From JBJSXF01 sp046086225 (lineage in GTDB: Bacteria; Actinomycetota; Acidimicrobiia; IMCC26256; PALSA-610): a stretch of DNA of 15,813 nucleotides. The position numbers were made by a program, and so were the translations under genes. Of this stretch, positions 1 to 7,815 are shown one piece after another. The stretch is taken from contig JBJSXF010000050.1 of assembly GCA_046086225.1 (NCBI GenBank), positions 1-15,813 of the forward strand. The letters are read 5' to 3'. Position 1 is the stretch's first letter, and each line of letters begins with the position of its first letter. Below the pieces are notes generated by a model. The model had not been told where the DNA came from, did not search any database, and worked only from the letters and a program-made list of their open reading frames with translations.

Positions 1-716
1 AGGAGTGCCGAGGTGTTCACGGGGTTGTCGTCCATGGCCATCTGGAACGCGCTGAGGGCCACCTCGCCGGGCCCGGTGGTGGCGATCCCGGCGATCACGT
101 GGGTCATGTCGTGGGCCACGAAGAAGTGGTTCATGTCGATGGCCACCACCCCGGGCAGGGTGAGGTGGTGGCGCTCGTAGAAGTCGAGGTAGGCGCGCCC
201 CAGTGTCCCGGCGGGCAGATCCGCGAACCCCGCCAGCCGTGCAGCGAGCTCCGGCTCGGGGTGGTCCGCGGGGGCCACGCCGCCGAGGCCCGGCTCCACC
301 CGCTCGGCGAGGTTCGCGTCGAGGAACCGGTGGAAGTCGGCCGCCGCCCGTTCGGTGCCCCGGCTCACCAGATCGCGCAGCATGCCGAGATCAGGACCGT
401 CGAGCCCCATCGCCGCGCAGTACCCCTCGACCCGCTCGACCTGGGTCGCCGTGAGGGGATGCCGACACACCTCGAGGGCGATCACCACCTCGTGGAAGCG
501 CCGGCGCAGCAACGGATCCCCGAGTGCCTGCGCCGCGCCCTGCGGGTCGAGGGCAACGACGGCATCGGGATCGAACCCGGTGCGACCCCAGACGTGTTCG
601 GCGATCGCGGCGAGCACCCTGCGCTGCTCGGCGGTCGGACCGCCGTCGACGTCGATTGCGCCGATGAGCGCGGCGAGCATCGGTTCGACCGCGACAGGCG
701 GGACACGGAAGGGCAC
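1..716 (-). CDS. TerB-like / Coq4-like two-domain protein (3' end cut by window edge)
   Basis: The visible 238 codons carry two regions. Residues about 12-130 look like an alpha-helical TerB-like (tellurite-resistance-type) domain, with an acidic ID-VDGG segment near residue 21. Residues about 165-238 resemble Coq4. The Coq4 metal-site motif HDxxH-x11-E is complete as His202-Asp203, His206 and Glu218, and is preceded by an LGxxYLDFYE segment typical of that fold. The best start is GTG at 714-716; ATG at 678-680 is an alternative. A TACCCT hexamer lies 8 bases before the GTG and no ribosome site is evident, so the message could be leaderless. The gene is divergent from the pafB-like gene. The protein at 7812-8849 has the same architecture. 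Coq4 acts in ubiquinone synthesis, but actinobacteria normally use menaquinone, so the role here is unknown. The domain calls are from motif reading only. Confidence 0.7.
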   Translation of the reverse strand, partial: MPFRVPPVAVEPMLAALIGAIDVDGGPTAEQRRVLAAIAEHVWGRTGFDPDAVVALDPQGAAQALGDPLLRRRFHEVVIALEVCRHPLTATQVERVEGYCAAMGLDGPDLGMLRDLVSRGTERAAADFHRFLDANLAERVEPGLGGVAPADHPEPELAARLAGFADLPAGTLGRAYLDFYERHHLTLPGVVAIDMNHFFVAHDMTHVIAGIATTGPGEVALSAFQMAMDDNPVNTSAL

Positions 717-772
717 GAATGCGCAGGGTAGGGGGTGCGACCCACACCCTCCCCGCGCGCCGTGCAACCACG

Positions 773-778
773 TACGAT
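773..778 (+). promoter_or_regulatory. Possible -10 element of the pafB-like operon
   Basis: TACGAT fits the actinobacterial TANNNT -10 pattern. It sits 27 bases before the ATG and upstream of a good ribosome site at 792-798. No convincing -35 is visible, so the call is weak. Confidence 0.3.
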
Positions 779-791
779 GCCCCCGGGCACG

Positions 792-798
792 GGAAGGA
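792..798 (+). promoter_or_regulatory. Ribosome binding site fixing the pafB-like start
   Basis: GGAAGGA lies 7 bases before the ATG at 806. The reading frame is open further upstream, to an ATG at 719, but only the start at 806 has a Shine-Dalgarno sequence and matches the usual N-terminus of the family. Confidence 0.6.
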
Positions 799-805
799 CC
801 GAGCG

Positions 806-1702
806 ATGGGCAGAGGCGCGGGGCAACCCCATCAGCGGATCATGGCGCTCGCCGCCTACATCCGGGCCCGGCGGGAGAAGGGGGTCGGGCGCGACGAGAT
901 CGCCCGCGACGTTCCCGGGTACTCGGGTCTCGACGACGAGGCGCTGCGCAAGCAGTTGCAGCGCGATCGAGAGGCGCTGCGGGATGAGCTCGGCATCGAC
1001 ATCACGTGGTCCGATGCCGACCAGCACTACACGATCGCACCCACCGTCTTCACCGAAGAGGAGTGGCGGGTGCTCCTCGCCGCGACCGGGGCCGTCGCCG
1101 TACGCGGCATCGAAGCCGAGACGGGGGCCGGGGTGGGCGCCGAGGTCGTCATCGGGTTCGATCCACTGCTCTCCGAGCTCCGGGACGCCATCGCCGGCCG
1201 TCAGGCGATCGCCTTTCGCTACCTCGGCGAATCCCGGAACCTGCAGCCCTACATCCTCGGCATGTGGCGGAATCGCTGGTACGTGCACGGCTTCGACCCC
1301 GACCGGGCTGCGACCCGGAACTTCCGACTCGACCGGTTCGAGACGGCCGACACCGAGCCGGCGATCACCCCGGTCGGCGAACCCGAGGCCTACGCCGTAC
1401 CGACCGGGCTCGATCCCTCAACCGTCCTGCGCATGGACCCCAACGCCTGGGGTACCGATCCGCCGCTCACCGCGTTCGTCCGTGTCGAACCCGAGGCCGT
1501 GCCGTCCTTCCTCGACGAGTTCGCCGAGGCCGAGGAATGGCAGCGCACCCTCACGGCCACCTCGTTTCGGATCGAGGTCCGGCATTACGACTCGTTCCTG
1601 ATCCGACTCCTCGGCTTGGGTACGACCGTGCGGCTCCTGGAGCCCGATCCGCTGGTCCGGCGACTCCGGGAGTGGCTGGGTCCTGTGGCGGAGGCCGGCT
1701 GA
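806..1702 (+). CDS. pafB: PafB-like WYL-domain transcriptional regulator
   Basis: This 298-residue protein has an N-terminal winged-helix region (residues about 8-65). It includes a VPGY segment followed by a conserved RD-x-LR-x-ELGI stretch, typical of PafB rather than of generic WYL regulators. The ligand-sensing WYL domain is at about 120-185, with the signature at Trp158-Tyr159-Val160 and an FRLDRF segment after it. PafB and PafC act together as the activator of the RecA-independent DNA-damage response in mycobacteria. The gene overlaps the next one by a single base, so the two products are probably made together and may form a heterodimer. The proteasome accessory gene pafA, usually nearby, is not in the window. 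This may be the PafBC pair of the genome or a paralogous pair. Confidence 0.85.
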   Translation: MGRGAGQPHQRIMALAAYIRARREKGVGRDEIARDVPGYSGLDDEALRKQLQRDREALRDELGIDITWSDADQHYTIAPTVFTEEEWRVLLAATGAVAVRGIEAETGAGVGAEVVIGFDPLLSELRDAIAGRQAIAFRYLGESRNLQPYILGMWRNRWYVHGFDPDRAATRNFRLDRFETADTEPAITPVGEPEAYAVPTGLDPSTVLRMDPNAWGTDPPLTAFVRVEPEAVPSFLDEFAEAEEWQRTLTATSFRIEVRHYDSFLIRLLGLGTTVRLLEPDPLVRRLREWLGPVAEAG

Positions 1703-2655
1703 TGGCGGCGATGAGCACGCGCCGCCGGTTCGAGATCCTCGACCGGGTGCTCGACCTGGCACGCGAGAACGACGGGATTCGGATCACCGATGCGGCAACC
1801 GTGGTCGGAGTTCCCGCCGAGGATCTGCGGCAGCTGCTGCGCGAGATGCTCCTCGTCGAGTTCCGAACGGAAGCCGGGGATCGGGTGAGCGTTGCCGACG
1901 GCTACTACCTGGGGACCGACGACGAGCTGATCGTCAACGACGATTGGCTCGGTCGCCTCGAACGGCACTCGCTGGATCCCGACCGTGTGCTGCGCCTCTC
2001 GCTGGCCGCTTCGGTCTACCGACGGATCACTCCCCAGCCCTTGCCGGTGCTGCGGGACGCGATCCGGAAGCTCGACGCGCTCCGGGGCATCGAGATCGTG
2101 CTGCCCGTCGAGCTGCCCGACGTGCTCGATGTGGCGCGGCGGGCGGTCAGGAGTGGCACGTCGCTGCGCTTCCACTACCTCAAGCCGAAATGCGATACGG
2201 CCTCGGAGCGCGAAATCCTCCCGTATGGCGTCTACCACGAGGCCGGCCACTGGTACGCGTACGGACCCGAGATCGGGCTGGTCGGCGAGTTCAAGCAGTG
2301 GCGCTTCGACCGCATGACCCAGGTGAGCATCGGCGAGCACCGGTTCGACCGCCCGCGAGACCCGCGGCCCCGTGAGCACTCCGACCTCTCGGCACTCACT
2401 CGTCGGGTCGAGGTGCGGCTCCCCGCGCACCTGGTGCGGGCCCTCCCCGAGCCGCACACCATCGTCGAGCGCTCCGACGACGAGGACGGCTTCGTGCGCA
2501 TGACGATCGATGTCATCGGCGACGCCTACCTCGATCACCTGTTGATCGCGCTCGGCCCCCGAGGCGAGGTGATCAGTCCTCCCGAGTACCGCGAACGCCG
2601 GCGGGCGCGGGCCCGCCTGCTCCTCGCCCACATCGACGACGTCGCCAGCGGCTGA
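1702..2655 (+). CDS. pafC: PafC-like WYL-domain transcriptional regulator
   Basis: A 317-residue protein with an N-terminal helix-turn-helix region (about 5-60) and a WYL domain (about 140-210). The signature is at Trp184-Tyr185-Ala186, followed by a QWRFDRM segment. The ATG at 1702 shares one base with the stop of the preceding regulator. A GGAGG at 1690-1694 lies 7 bases upstream, which supports this start over the ATG at 1711. The overlap indicates translational coupling, and PafC-type proteins are known partners of PafB. The DNA-binding half is more diverged from the family than the WYL half, which is common for PafC. It is probably the second subunit of a PafBC-type activator. Confidence 0.83.
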   Translation: MAAMSTRRRFEILDRVLDLARENDGIRITDAATVVGVPAEDLRQLLREMLLVEFRTEAGDRVSVADGYYLGTDDELIVNDDWLGRLERHSLDPDRVLRLSLAASVYRRITPQPLPVLRDAIRKLDALRGIEIVLPVELPDVLDVARRAVRSGTSLRFHYLKPKCDTASEREILPYGVYHEAGHWYAYGPEIGLVGEFKQWRFDRMTQVSIGEHRFDRPRDPRPREHSDLSALTRRVEVRLPAHLVRALPEPHTIVERSDDEDGFVRMTIDVIGDAYLDHLLIALGPRGEVISPPEYRERRRARARLLLAHIDDVASG

Positions 2656-2702
2656 AGCCGTCGCGGTGTCACTGTCTCACCCCTGCGTCACCGTTGCTCG
2701 TC

Positions 2703-3455
2703 ATGCAGAGCAAGCGCGCGCACTCCGTCTCGGGGTGCAACGAATACGACCGCTGCCCCCGCCGCTACCGATACGGCTACCTCGACCGCGCCCCTCACGA
2801 TCGGCCGACCCCGGCCGCCTGGCGCCACGGCATCGCGGTCCACGCTGCGCTCGAGACCTCCTACCGGGAGCAGATGAACGGGCGGGCCCCGGCAGAGACG
2901 ATCCCCGCGGCGCTCGACGCGTTGGAATCTGCGTGGCGGGCCGAGCACCTCCCCGACGATGACGCCTGGCGTGAGCGGTCGGGCGAGATGGTCACCCGCA
3001 CGATCACCGATGATCCCCTGAACCTCGGCTCGATCCTCGGAGTGGAGCAGCGCTTCGAGGCCCGCTCCGCCGGGGGCCGACCCTTCGCCGGTATCGCCGA
3101 CCTCGTGGTGCAACGCGACGATCACACCGTCGAGATCATCGATCACAAGGTGAGTCGTTCGCCTCGGTCGCCGGCCGCCCTCGCCGGCGACCGCCAGCTC
3201 AACCTCTACGGCTGGTTCGCGGCGCAGCACTGGCCCTGGGCCACCCGGTTCCTCGCCACCCATCACTACCCGCCGCTCGGCGCAACGGTGACCGTCGAGC
3301 TCGACCCCGCCCGCCGGGAATCCATCGCGGGCGAGCTCGATGCGATCGCGGCCCGGGCCGACGCCGATGTCGACTACCCACCCACTCCCGGACCCGAGTG
3401 CTCCACCTGTCCCTGGATCACCCGCTGTCCCGCTCACGCGGCTACGACGGGGTGA
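2703..3455 (+). CDS. PD-(D/E)XK (RecB/Cas4-type) nuclease with probable 4Fe-4S cluster
   Basis: The protein has 250 residues from the ATG at 2703; a TTG at 2694 is an alternative start. Features in order: an N-terminal Y-x2-CP-x2-Y segment with Cys18, a HGIAVHAALE helix with the family histidine, a GIADLV strand carrying the catalytic Asp, the VEIIDHK strand (Asp and Lys of the D-x-K core), a QLNLYGW helix (motif IV-like Gln and Tyr), and a C-terminal C-x2-C-x5-C at Cys233, Cys236 and Cys242. With Cys18 these cysteines match the Fe-S cluster of Cas4, AddB and Exo5 nucleases. It starts 47 bases after pafC on the same strand, so co-transcription is likely, and a role in end processing during DNA repair is inferred. 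No cas genes are present, so a CRISPR role is unlikely. Confidence 0.85.
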   Translation: MQSKRAHSVSGCNEYDRCPRRYRYGYLDRAPHDRPTPAAWRHGIAVHAALETSYREQMNGRAPAETIPAALDALESAWRAEHLPDDDAWRERSGEMVTRTITDDPLNLGSILGVEQRFEARSAGGRPFAGIADLVVQRDDHTVEIIDHKVSRSPRSPAALAGDRQLNLYGWFAAQHWPWATRFLATHHYPPLGATVTVELDPARRESIAGELDAIAARADADVDYPPTPGPECSTCPWITRCPAHAATTG

Positions 3456-3465
3456 CGGGTTCCGG

Positions 3466-4893
3466 TCAGCGGGCCCGCAGGATGCGACGTTGCGCATCAG
3501 TCTCCGGCGACGGCTGCGCCGCCTTGCGGGTGCCGCGCCGCAGGCGCTCGATCTCGTCGAGCACCGCCGAGGGTTCGGTTCCCCCGGCGACCAACCAGCA
3601 TCCGACGACCGTTCCCGTCCGACCGATGCCGCCCCAGCAGTGCACGTACGCGCTGCCCGAATCTTCGATGGTGGCGAGGATCGTGTCGTACGCCGCGTGC
3701 TCGACCACTCCGAGATCGGGAATCGGATGCGGGACGCGCACCAGGTCGATGCCCCGGGCCGCGGCGACCGAAGCGACGACCGGATCGTACGGTGCGAGGC
3801 CGTCGTGCACCGTCGTCAGGTCGATGATCGTGCGGATGCCGTGGTCGGCGAGCAGATCGATCTTCCGGCGGGCAACGGTTTCCTCGGGATGGCCCGGGTA
3901 CTCCCCGGCCAGGAGGCGCCCGGGCTCGACCCAGTAGGCGTGGAGCAGCTGGTCGAATGCCCAGTGATCGGTGTCGACGACTCCCCCGCCCTGCGTGAAG
4001 AGCCCGGTCGCCAGCGCCTCGATGCGCTCACGCTCGACGAGTTGCGCTCGCCACGCGTCGGGAATGCCCACCGCACCCCAGCGGGCGCCGGCGAGCTGGC
4101 CCGCGATCGCCGCGGTGGTGTCGGCGTCGTCCCCGAGGTTCGCCGCCCGCAGCACCGCGGCCCGGAAGTCGGGTGCGCCGGCCACCGACCAGATCGCGGC
4201 TTCCAGCGCATCGACGCAGTAGCCGGTGCCCTGGATCGCCGGCGGCTCCTTCCCTCGCCACGAGCCCGCCGTCACGGCCTCGACGGCGGGGTGCAGCCCG
4301 CCCCACGGTCGGAAGTCGGCGGCCGTCACGGCTTCCCACGGCACTCCGGCGATGAGCGCCGCGGTCATCGCGGCGAGCACCCGGCACGCATCCGTGGGTC
4401 GCGTCGCCGGATGTGTCGTCCGACTCGATGCTGCTCCCTGCGCCGCCGCCTCACCGGGATCGGCATACCAGCGGATCGCGACCGGAGCCAGCCTCATCAA
4501 GGAGCCGTTGGCCGCCGCGTCTTCGTCCGGGACGGACGCGAACGGTTCACCCGTGCGCTCGAACCGATCCAGGGCGTTCCGAGTCGTAGTGCCGATATCG
4601 AAGCAACGACCGTTCGAGGAGAGGTAACCCGCACGCCACCACCGCACGTAGCGCCGGAGTTGATCCGCCGGATCATGACCACCCCGGTCGAGGAGCGACT
4701 CGGCGAGGCAGAGGGCGAGCGACGTGTCGTCGGTCCACTGCCCGGGGAGGAGCCCGAACGGACCGCCCCCGACCATGTCGTCGATCGGGGTGAACGCGCC
4801 CGGGGACGCGAACTCGAGCGTGGTGCCGACGGCATCGCCCGCCGCGAGGCCCAGCAGCGCCCCCACGGCCCGATCGTGCGCGGTCGTTCCCAC
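3466..4893 (-). CDS. ADP-ribosylglycohydrolase fused to a tyrosine/dual-specificity phosphatase
   Basis: A 475-residue fusion. Residues 1-300 are an ADP-ribosylglycohydrolase of the DraG/ARH type, with a GDAVGTTLEF start, metal ligands Thr54-Asp55-Asp56 in WTDDTS, and a second ligand cluster at Asp255, Asp256, Asp258 and Thr259. These enzymes remove ADP-ribose from proteins or other acceptors using two divalent metal ions. Residues about 320-475 are a cysteine phosphatase, with a PGRLLAGEYPG entry strand, a probable general acid Asp393 in the PIPD loop, and the P-loop His418-Cys419-x5-Arg425 followed by TG. Both active sites look complete. The GTG start follows the NYN gene by 42 bases on the same strand, suggesting an operon. 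The substrate is unknown. The gene converges on the nuclease gene with 10 bases between the stops. Confidence 0.88.
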   Translation of the reverse strand: MGTTAHDRAVGALLGLAAGDAVGTTLEFASPGAFTPIDDMVGGGPFGLLPGQWTDDTSLALCLAESLLDRGGHDPADQLRRYVRWWRAGYLSSNGRCFDIGTTTRNALDRFERTGEPFASVPDEDAAANGSLMRLAPVAIRWYADPGEAAAQGAASSRTTHPATRPTDACRVLAAMTAALIAGVPWEAVTAADFRPWGGLHPAVEAVTAGSWRGKEPPAIQGTGYCVDALEAAIWSVAGAPDFRAAVLRAANLGDDADTTAAIAGQLAGARWGAVGIPDAWRAQLVERERIEALATGLFTQGGGVVDTDHWAFDQLLHAYWVEPGRLLAGEYPGHPEETVARRKIDLLADHGIRTIIDLTTVHDGLAPYDPVVASVAAARGIDLVRVPHPIPDLGVVEHAAYDTILATIEDSGSAYVHCWGGIGRTGTVVGCWLVAGGTEPSAVLDEIERLRRGTRKAAQPSPETDAQRRILRAR

Positions 4894-4935
4894 GGCGAGC
4901 GAACCTACCGAGTGGTCACAGAAGACTCGCCGATC

Positions 4936-5469
4936 TCACGCCGCGAACGCGATCCGGTCCTCGCCCGCGGGGAGGAGCCGGATGCCGTAGCCGCGACCCC
5001 GGAGCTCACCCGAGAGGCTGCCCGGGCGGGCGACAACGACCACCGGGGTGCCGGCTGCTGCGAGCGATGCGGCGAGCGGAGCGAACGCATGGTCGCCGCT
5101 GCCGATCACGACCCGCGCGTACTGCTCGGTCAGCGCTCGGAGATCGACGGTCTCCAGGAGAATCGTCTCGGCGCCGTCGGGTCCTGAACGCGTCCGGATG
5201 CACATCGGCACCGGCGGGTCCGAGGCAACCGTGACACCCAAGCCGGGATTCACGCCGACCCACACGCTGTCGCCGGGCCGATACCCGGCTGTCTTCAAAT
5301 AGGCACGCAGTGCCGCCGCAACGGTTTCCCGATCGGCCTGCGGGTTGCCGATGAGGTTCTCGAGATCGACGATGTGCGCCGTCCGCCCGCCGGGGGCCTC
5401 AGCCAGGAAGAGGGAAGGCCGATGCTCGGCGGGACGAGCGGGCATTGCGGGAGCGGGCATGGTGGGCAC
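4936..5469 (-). CDS. NYN-domain (PIN-like fold) putative ribonuclease
   Basis: A 177-residue protein. The NYN/PIN-like core begins at a TAHIVDLEN strand with the first acidic catalytic residue. A central ETVDLRAL helix and a VVIGSGDHAFAPL strand supply further aspartates, followed by an AAGTPVVVVARPGSLS segment in which the Rossmann-like fold continues. NYN proteins are metal-dependent nucleases, generally acting on RNA. The GTG start at 5467-5469 is chosen because AAAGGA lies 7 bases upstream; the open frame extends further to 5724 but has no ribosome site or domain signal there. The first 30 residues are rich in Pro and Ala and probably disordered. The gene precedes the ADP-ribosylglycohydrolase/phosphatase fusion and may share its transcript. 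Confidence 0.72.
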   Translation of the reverse strand: MPTMPAPAMPARPAEHRPSLFLAEAPGGRTAHIVDLENLIGNPQADRETVAAALRAYLKTAGYRPGDSVWVGVNPGLGVTVASDPPVPMCIRTRSGPDGAETILLETVDLRALTEQYARVVIGSGDHAFAPLAASLAAAGTPVVVVARPGSLSGELRGRGYGIRLLPAGEDRIAFAA

Positions 5470-5476
5470 GGGGAAG

Positions 5477-5482
5477 TCCTTT
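5477..5482 (-). promoter_or_regulatory. Ribosome binding site of the NYN gene
   Basis: On the minus strand this reads AAAGGA, 7 bases before the GTG at 5469. It decides the start in favour of 5469 over the longer open frame reaching 5724. Confidence 0.55.
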
Positions 5483-5614
5483 CGGAGCGGGATCCGGGGG
5501 AATGCGCGGGACGGACCACGCCGGCCGCACCGAAAGGATCTCATGGGGGTGGGACATTCACGCCGGGGCGACCCGATCGATCGGTCACCGAGCGCGCGCC
5601 CGAGCCCCGACGCT

Positions 5615-6049
5615 TCAGCCGTCGGCGCGGGATTGCTGACCGTGGCGGGCGGCGGCCTCGACGTAGCGATCCCGGTCGGGCGAGTCGATCGCAGCGAGAT
5701 CGCGATACATCGACGAAGCCGCATGACCCGAGGTCAGGGGGACGAACTCGCCGGTCTCGGGCCCGAACCGGTACCAGTGCCTCGCCCCGCCGGGCACGTG
5801 CACGAGCGCTCCCGGTCCGGCGACCGTCTCGGTGTCGTCGACCCCGAAGGTGACGTCCCCGCTCCGCACGAAGAACGTCTCGTCCCACGGATGCGAGTGC
5901 GGACCGGGGCCGGTGCCCGGCGGACCGACGGTGTGGAAGACCTCGAAGGCCTGGGTGTCGGCTCCGGAGGCGAGGACGGTGATGTCGAACCCGCCGACGC
6001 GGAGCGCAGGAGCGCGATCGTCGGGCGGAACGACGAGAGGTTCGGGCAC
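5615..6049 (-). CDS. Small cupin-fold protein
   Basis: A 144-residue single-domain cupin. Cupin motif 1 is GPHSHPWDET, giving the HxHxxxE metal set. Motif 2 is GALVHVPGGARHW, giving the second conserved His. Such proteins bind Fe, Mn or Zn and may be dioxygenases, isomerases or simple metabolite binders; the sequence does not say which. The GTG start has a strong ribosome site (minus-strand GAGGAGA at 6056-6062, 6 bases away). The frame is open to 6172 but the extra residues do not look like part of the fold. It is divergent from the DUF985 cupin, with 81 bases between the starts, so the two may share a regulatory region. Confidence 0.82.
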   Translation of the reverse strand: MPEPLVVPPDDRAPALRVGGFDITVLASGADTQAFEVFHTVGPPGTGPGPHSHPWDETFFVRSGDVTFGVDDTETVAGPGALVHVPGGARHWYRFGPETGEFVPLTSGHAASSMYRDLAAIDSPDRDRYVEAAARHGQQSRADG

Positions 6050-6055
6050 GACGGA

Positions 6056-6062
6056 TCTCCTC
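6056..6062 (-). promoter_or_regulatory. Ribosome binding site of the small cupin gene
   Basis: The minus strand reads GAGGAGA with a 6-base spacer to the GTG at 6049. It decides the start against the longer upstream frame. Confidence 0.6.
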
Positions 6063-6130
6063 GGGTCGAGACGACGACCCTCACCCCGGGACTCGCCGCC
6101 GGGATCGGCCGGTACGAGCAGAATGGGGCG

Positions 6131-6592
6131 ATGCGGCCCCCGCTCGCCGAGCAGCTCGACCTCGCCGCTCACCCCGAGGGGGGCTGGTACCGGCGGGTCT
6201 GGACCTCACCCGAGCGGGCCGCGCCGGCCGACGGCCGGGACCGGGCGGCGGCGAGCATGATCCTGTTCCTCCTCGAGGCGGGCACCGGCTCGACCTGGCA
6301 CCGGGTGGCTTCCGAGGAGGTCTGGGTCGCGCAACACGGCCGGGTCGTCCTGGAGCTGGGCGGGACGGGATCCGCGCCCAGCGGAGCGGTCGGCACCGTC
6401 GTCGCCCCCGACCCCGGCGCCGGTGCGGTCCCGGTCGCCGTCGTGCCCGCGCGCACGTGGCAGCGGGCCCGGGCCGAGACCACCGACGCCCTCGTCGCCT
6501 GCGTCGTCTCCCCCGAGTTCCACTTCGACGACTTCGAGCTGGCCGCCCCGCCGACATCCGAAGTCCGGGGCGGACCCGGCCGGCTCGGCTGA
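6131..6592 (+). CDS. DUF985 family cupin protein
   Basis: A 153-residue protein with the hallmarks of the DUF985 (YML079w-like) cupin family: an N-terminal HPEGGWYRR segment (about 14-22), an ILFLLEAG strand, the His57 and SEEVW (about 61-65) metal or ligand pocket, and the closing CVVSPEFHFDDFEL segment (about 124-137). Members are dimeric beta-barrel proteins of unsettled function that probably bind a small molecule. The length is normal for the family. The ATG at 6131 has only a weak upstream ribosome site, but the first residues already match the family start. The gene converges with the MFS gene, leaving 23 bases between the stops. Confidence 0.87.
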   Translation: MRPPLAEQLDLAAHPEGGWYRRVWTSPERAAPADGRDRAAASMILFLLEAGTGSTWHRVASEEVWVAQHGRVVLELGGTGSAPSGAVGTVVAPDPGAGAVPVAVVPARTWQRARAETTDALVACVVSPEFHFDDFELAAPPTSEVRGGPGRLG

Positions 6593-6615
6593 TCCCGCCC
6601 TGATGGCTTCGCGGG

Positions 6616-7815
6616 TCAGACCCTCGCTTCGCCGTTCGCCTCCGTGAGCGAGCCCCGCCAGATCACGGTGCCTGCGACGCCGGTCATCGCGACGGCGGCG
6701 GCGAACCCGGCGACGGCCGACCAGCCCCATCGGTGGAGGAGCATCGGTGCGATCGCCGAGCCGGTCGCCCCACCGATGAAGTAGGCGACCATGTAGACGG
6801 CGTTGACGCGGCCGCCGATGGCGGGATATCGGCGCTGGAGCGCGCTGAGGTTGGCGCCGTGGGCGAGCCCGGTGCCGAGATCGAGGATCAAGGCCCCGAC
6901 CGCGAGCGCCGCCCAGCTGCGAGCACCGAACGCGGCGACTCCCCATCCGCACACCGCCAGGACCCCGCCCACAACCGCGCTGCGCACGAACCCGCCCCGG
7001 TCGACGAGCAGTCCGGCCCGGGGGGCCGCGAGCGCACCGGCCAGACCGACCAGGGCGAAGAGACCGGCGCCCGCCGGGCCGATGGCGAACTCGTCGAACA
7101 GCACGAACGCGTACGTCGACCAGAAGGCCATGAACGAGCCGAAGACGAGCATCCCGAGGAACGCGTGGCGCCGCAACGGTGGCCGGGTCACGACGAGGCG
7201 ACCGATCGACCGGAGCACCGAGCGGTACGACTCCCCGTCGGCGTTGCGGCTCGGCGGGAGCCGCCGTCCGAGCACCGTCGCCGACACGAGGGTTACGCCC
7301 GCGAGCACGACGTAAACGGCGCGCCACGACACCAACGCCCCGAGAAAGCCCCCGAGCAACCGGCCGAGGAGCACGCCGGCGAGCACCCCGCCGAGCACCG
7401 TCGCCACTGCATGGGCGCGCTCCTCGGGTGGACTCTCGGCCCCGGCATACGGGGTGAGCACCTGCGAGGCGCAGGCCACGACCCCGACCACCGGGGCCAA
7501 CACCAGGAGCGCCCCGATGGTGGGCGCCGCCGCGATGCCGAGGAGCGCGACCGCCGCCGCAACCTGGAGCACGACGACGAGGCGACGGCGGGCCACGACG
7601 TCGAAGAGCGGGACGATGAGCGCGAGGCCGAGCGCATACCCCCACTGGGTGAGCGAGGGCACGGGCGCGACCCGAGTGCCCGCCACTCCGAAGGAAGCCG
7701 CCATCTCGGGGAGGAGCGGCTGGTTGCACTGGATGGCAGCCGAGCCGAGCGTCGCCCCCGCGGTCATGAGTACGAGCGTGGCGCGCGGCAGCGCCGAGGC
7801 CGGACGAGCCGTCAT
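6616..7815 (-). CDS. MFS transporter
   Basis: A 399-residue inner-membrane protein with about 12 hydrophobic segments, the size and pattern of the major facilitator superfamily. Family landmarks include the N-terminal NQPLLPEMAASFGV segment, a QWGYALGLALIVPLFD loop between helices 2 and 3, and a GGRVNAVYMVAYFIGGATGS helix in the second half. This resembles the drug or aromatic-compound efflux branch; the substrate cannot be read from the sequence. The ATG at 7813-7815 overlaps the stop of the upstream TerB/Coq4-like gene in an ATGA junction, so it should be translated by coupling. The open frame continues upstream of this ATG only because it overlaps that gene. Confidence 0.9.
   Translation of the reverse strand: MTARPASALPRATLVLMTAGATLGSAAIQCNQPLLPEMAASFGVAGTRVAPVPSLTQWGYALGLALIVPLFDVVARRRLVVVLQVAAAVALLGIAAAPTIGALLVLAPVVGVVACASQVLTPYAGAESPPEERAHAVATVLGGVLAGVLLGRLLGGFLGALVSWRAVYVVLAGVTLVSATVLGRRLPPSRNADGESYRSVLRSIGRLVVTRPPLRRHAFLGMLVFGSFMAFWSTYAFVLFDEFAIGPAGAGLFALVGLAGALAAPRAGLLVDRGGFVRSAVVGGVLAVCGWGVAAFGARSWAALAVGALILDLGTGLAHGANLSALQRRYPAIGGRVNAVYMVAYFIGGATGSAIAPMLLHRWGWSAVAGFAAAVAMTGVAGTVIWRGSLTEANGEARV

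Noticed and set aside
482..1288. Minus-strand open frame of 268 codons.
   Set aside because: It is antisense to the pafB-like gene and out of frame with the TerB/Coq4-like gene, which has clear motifs.
2703..3455. Cas4 of a CRISPR system.
   Set aside because: No repeats or other cas genes are visible. The protein fits general RecB/Exo5-like nucleases equally well.
3340..5187. Long plus-strand open frame of 615 codons.
   Set aside because: It lies antisense to the ADP-ribosylglycohydrolase/phosphatase fusion and the NYN gene, is rich in Arg, Gly and Pro, and has no domain. It is a high-GC shadow.
6594..6617. Weak CCCGC/GCGGG hairpin between the convergent DUF985 and MFS genes, possible terminator.
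   Set aside because: The stem is only 5 bp with a 12-base loop and there is no T-run. It is too weak to call.
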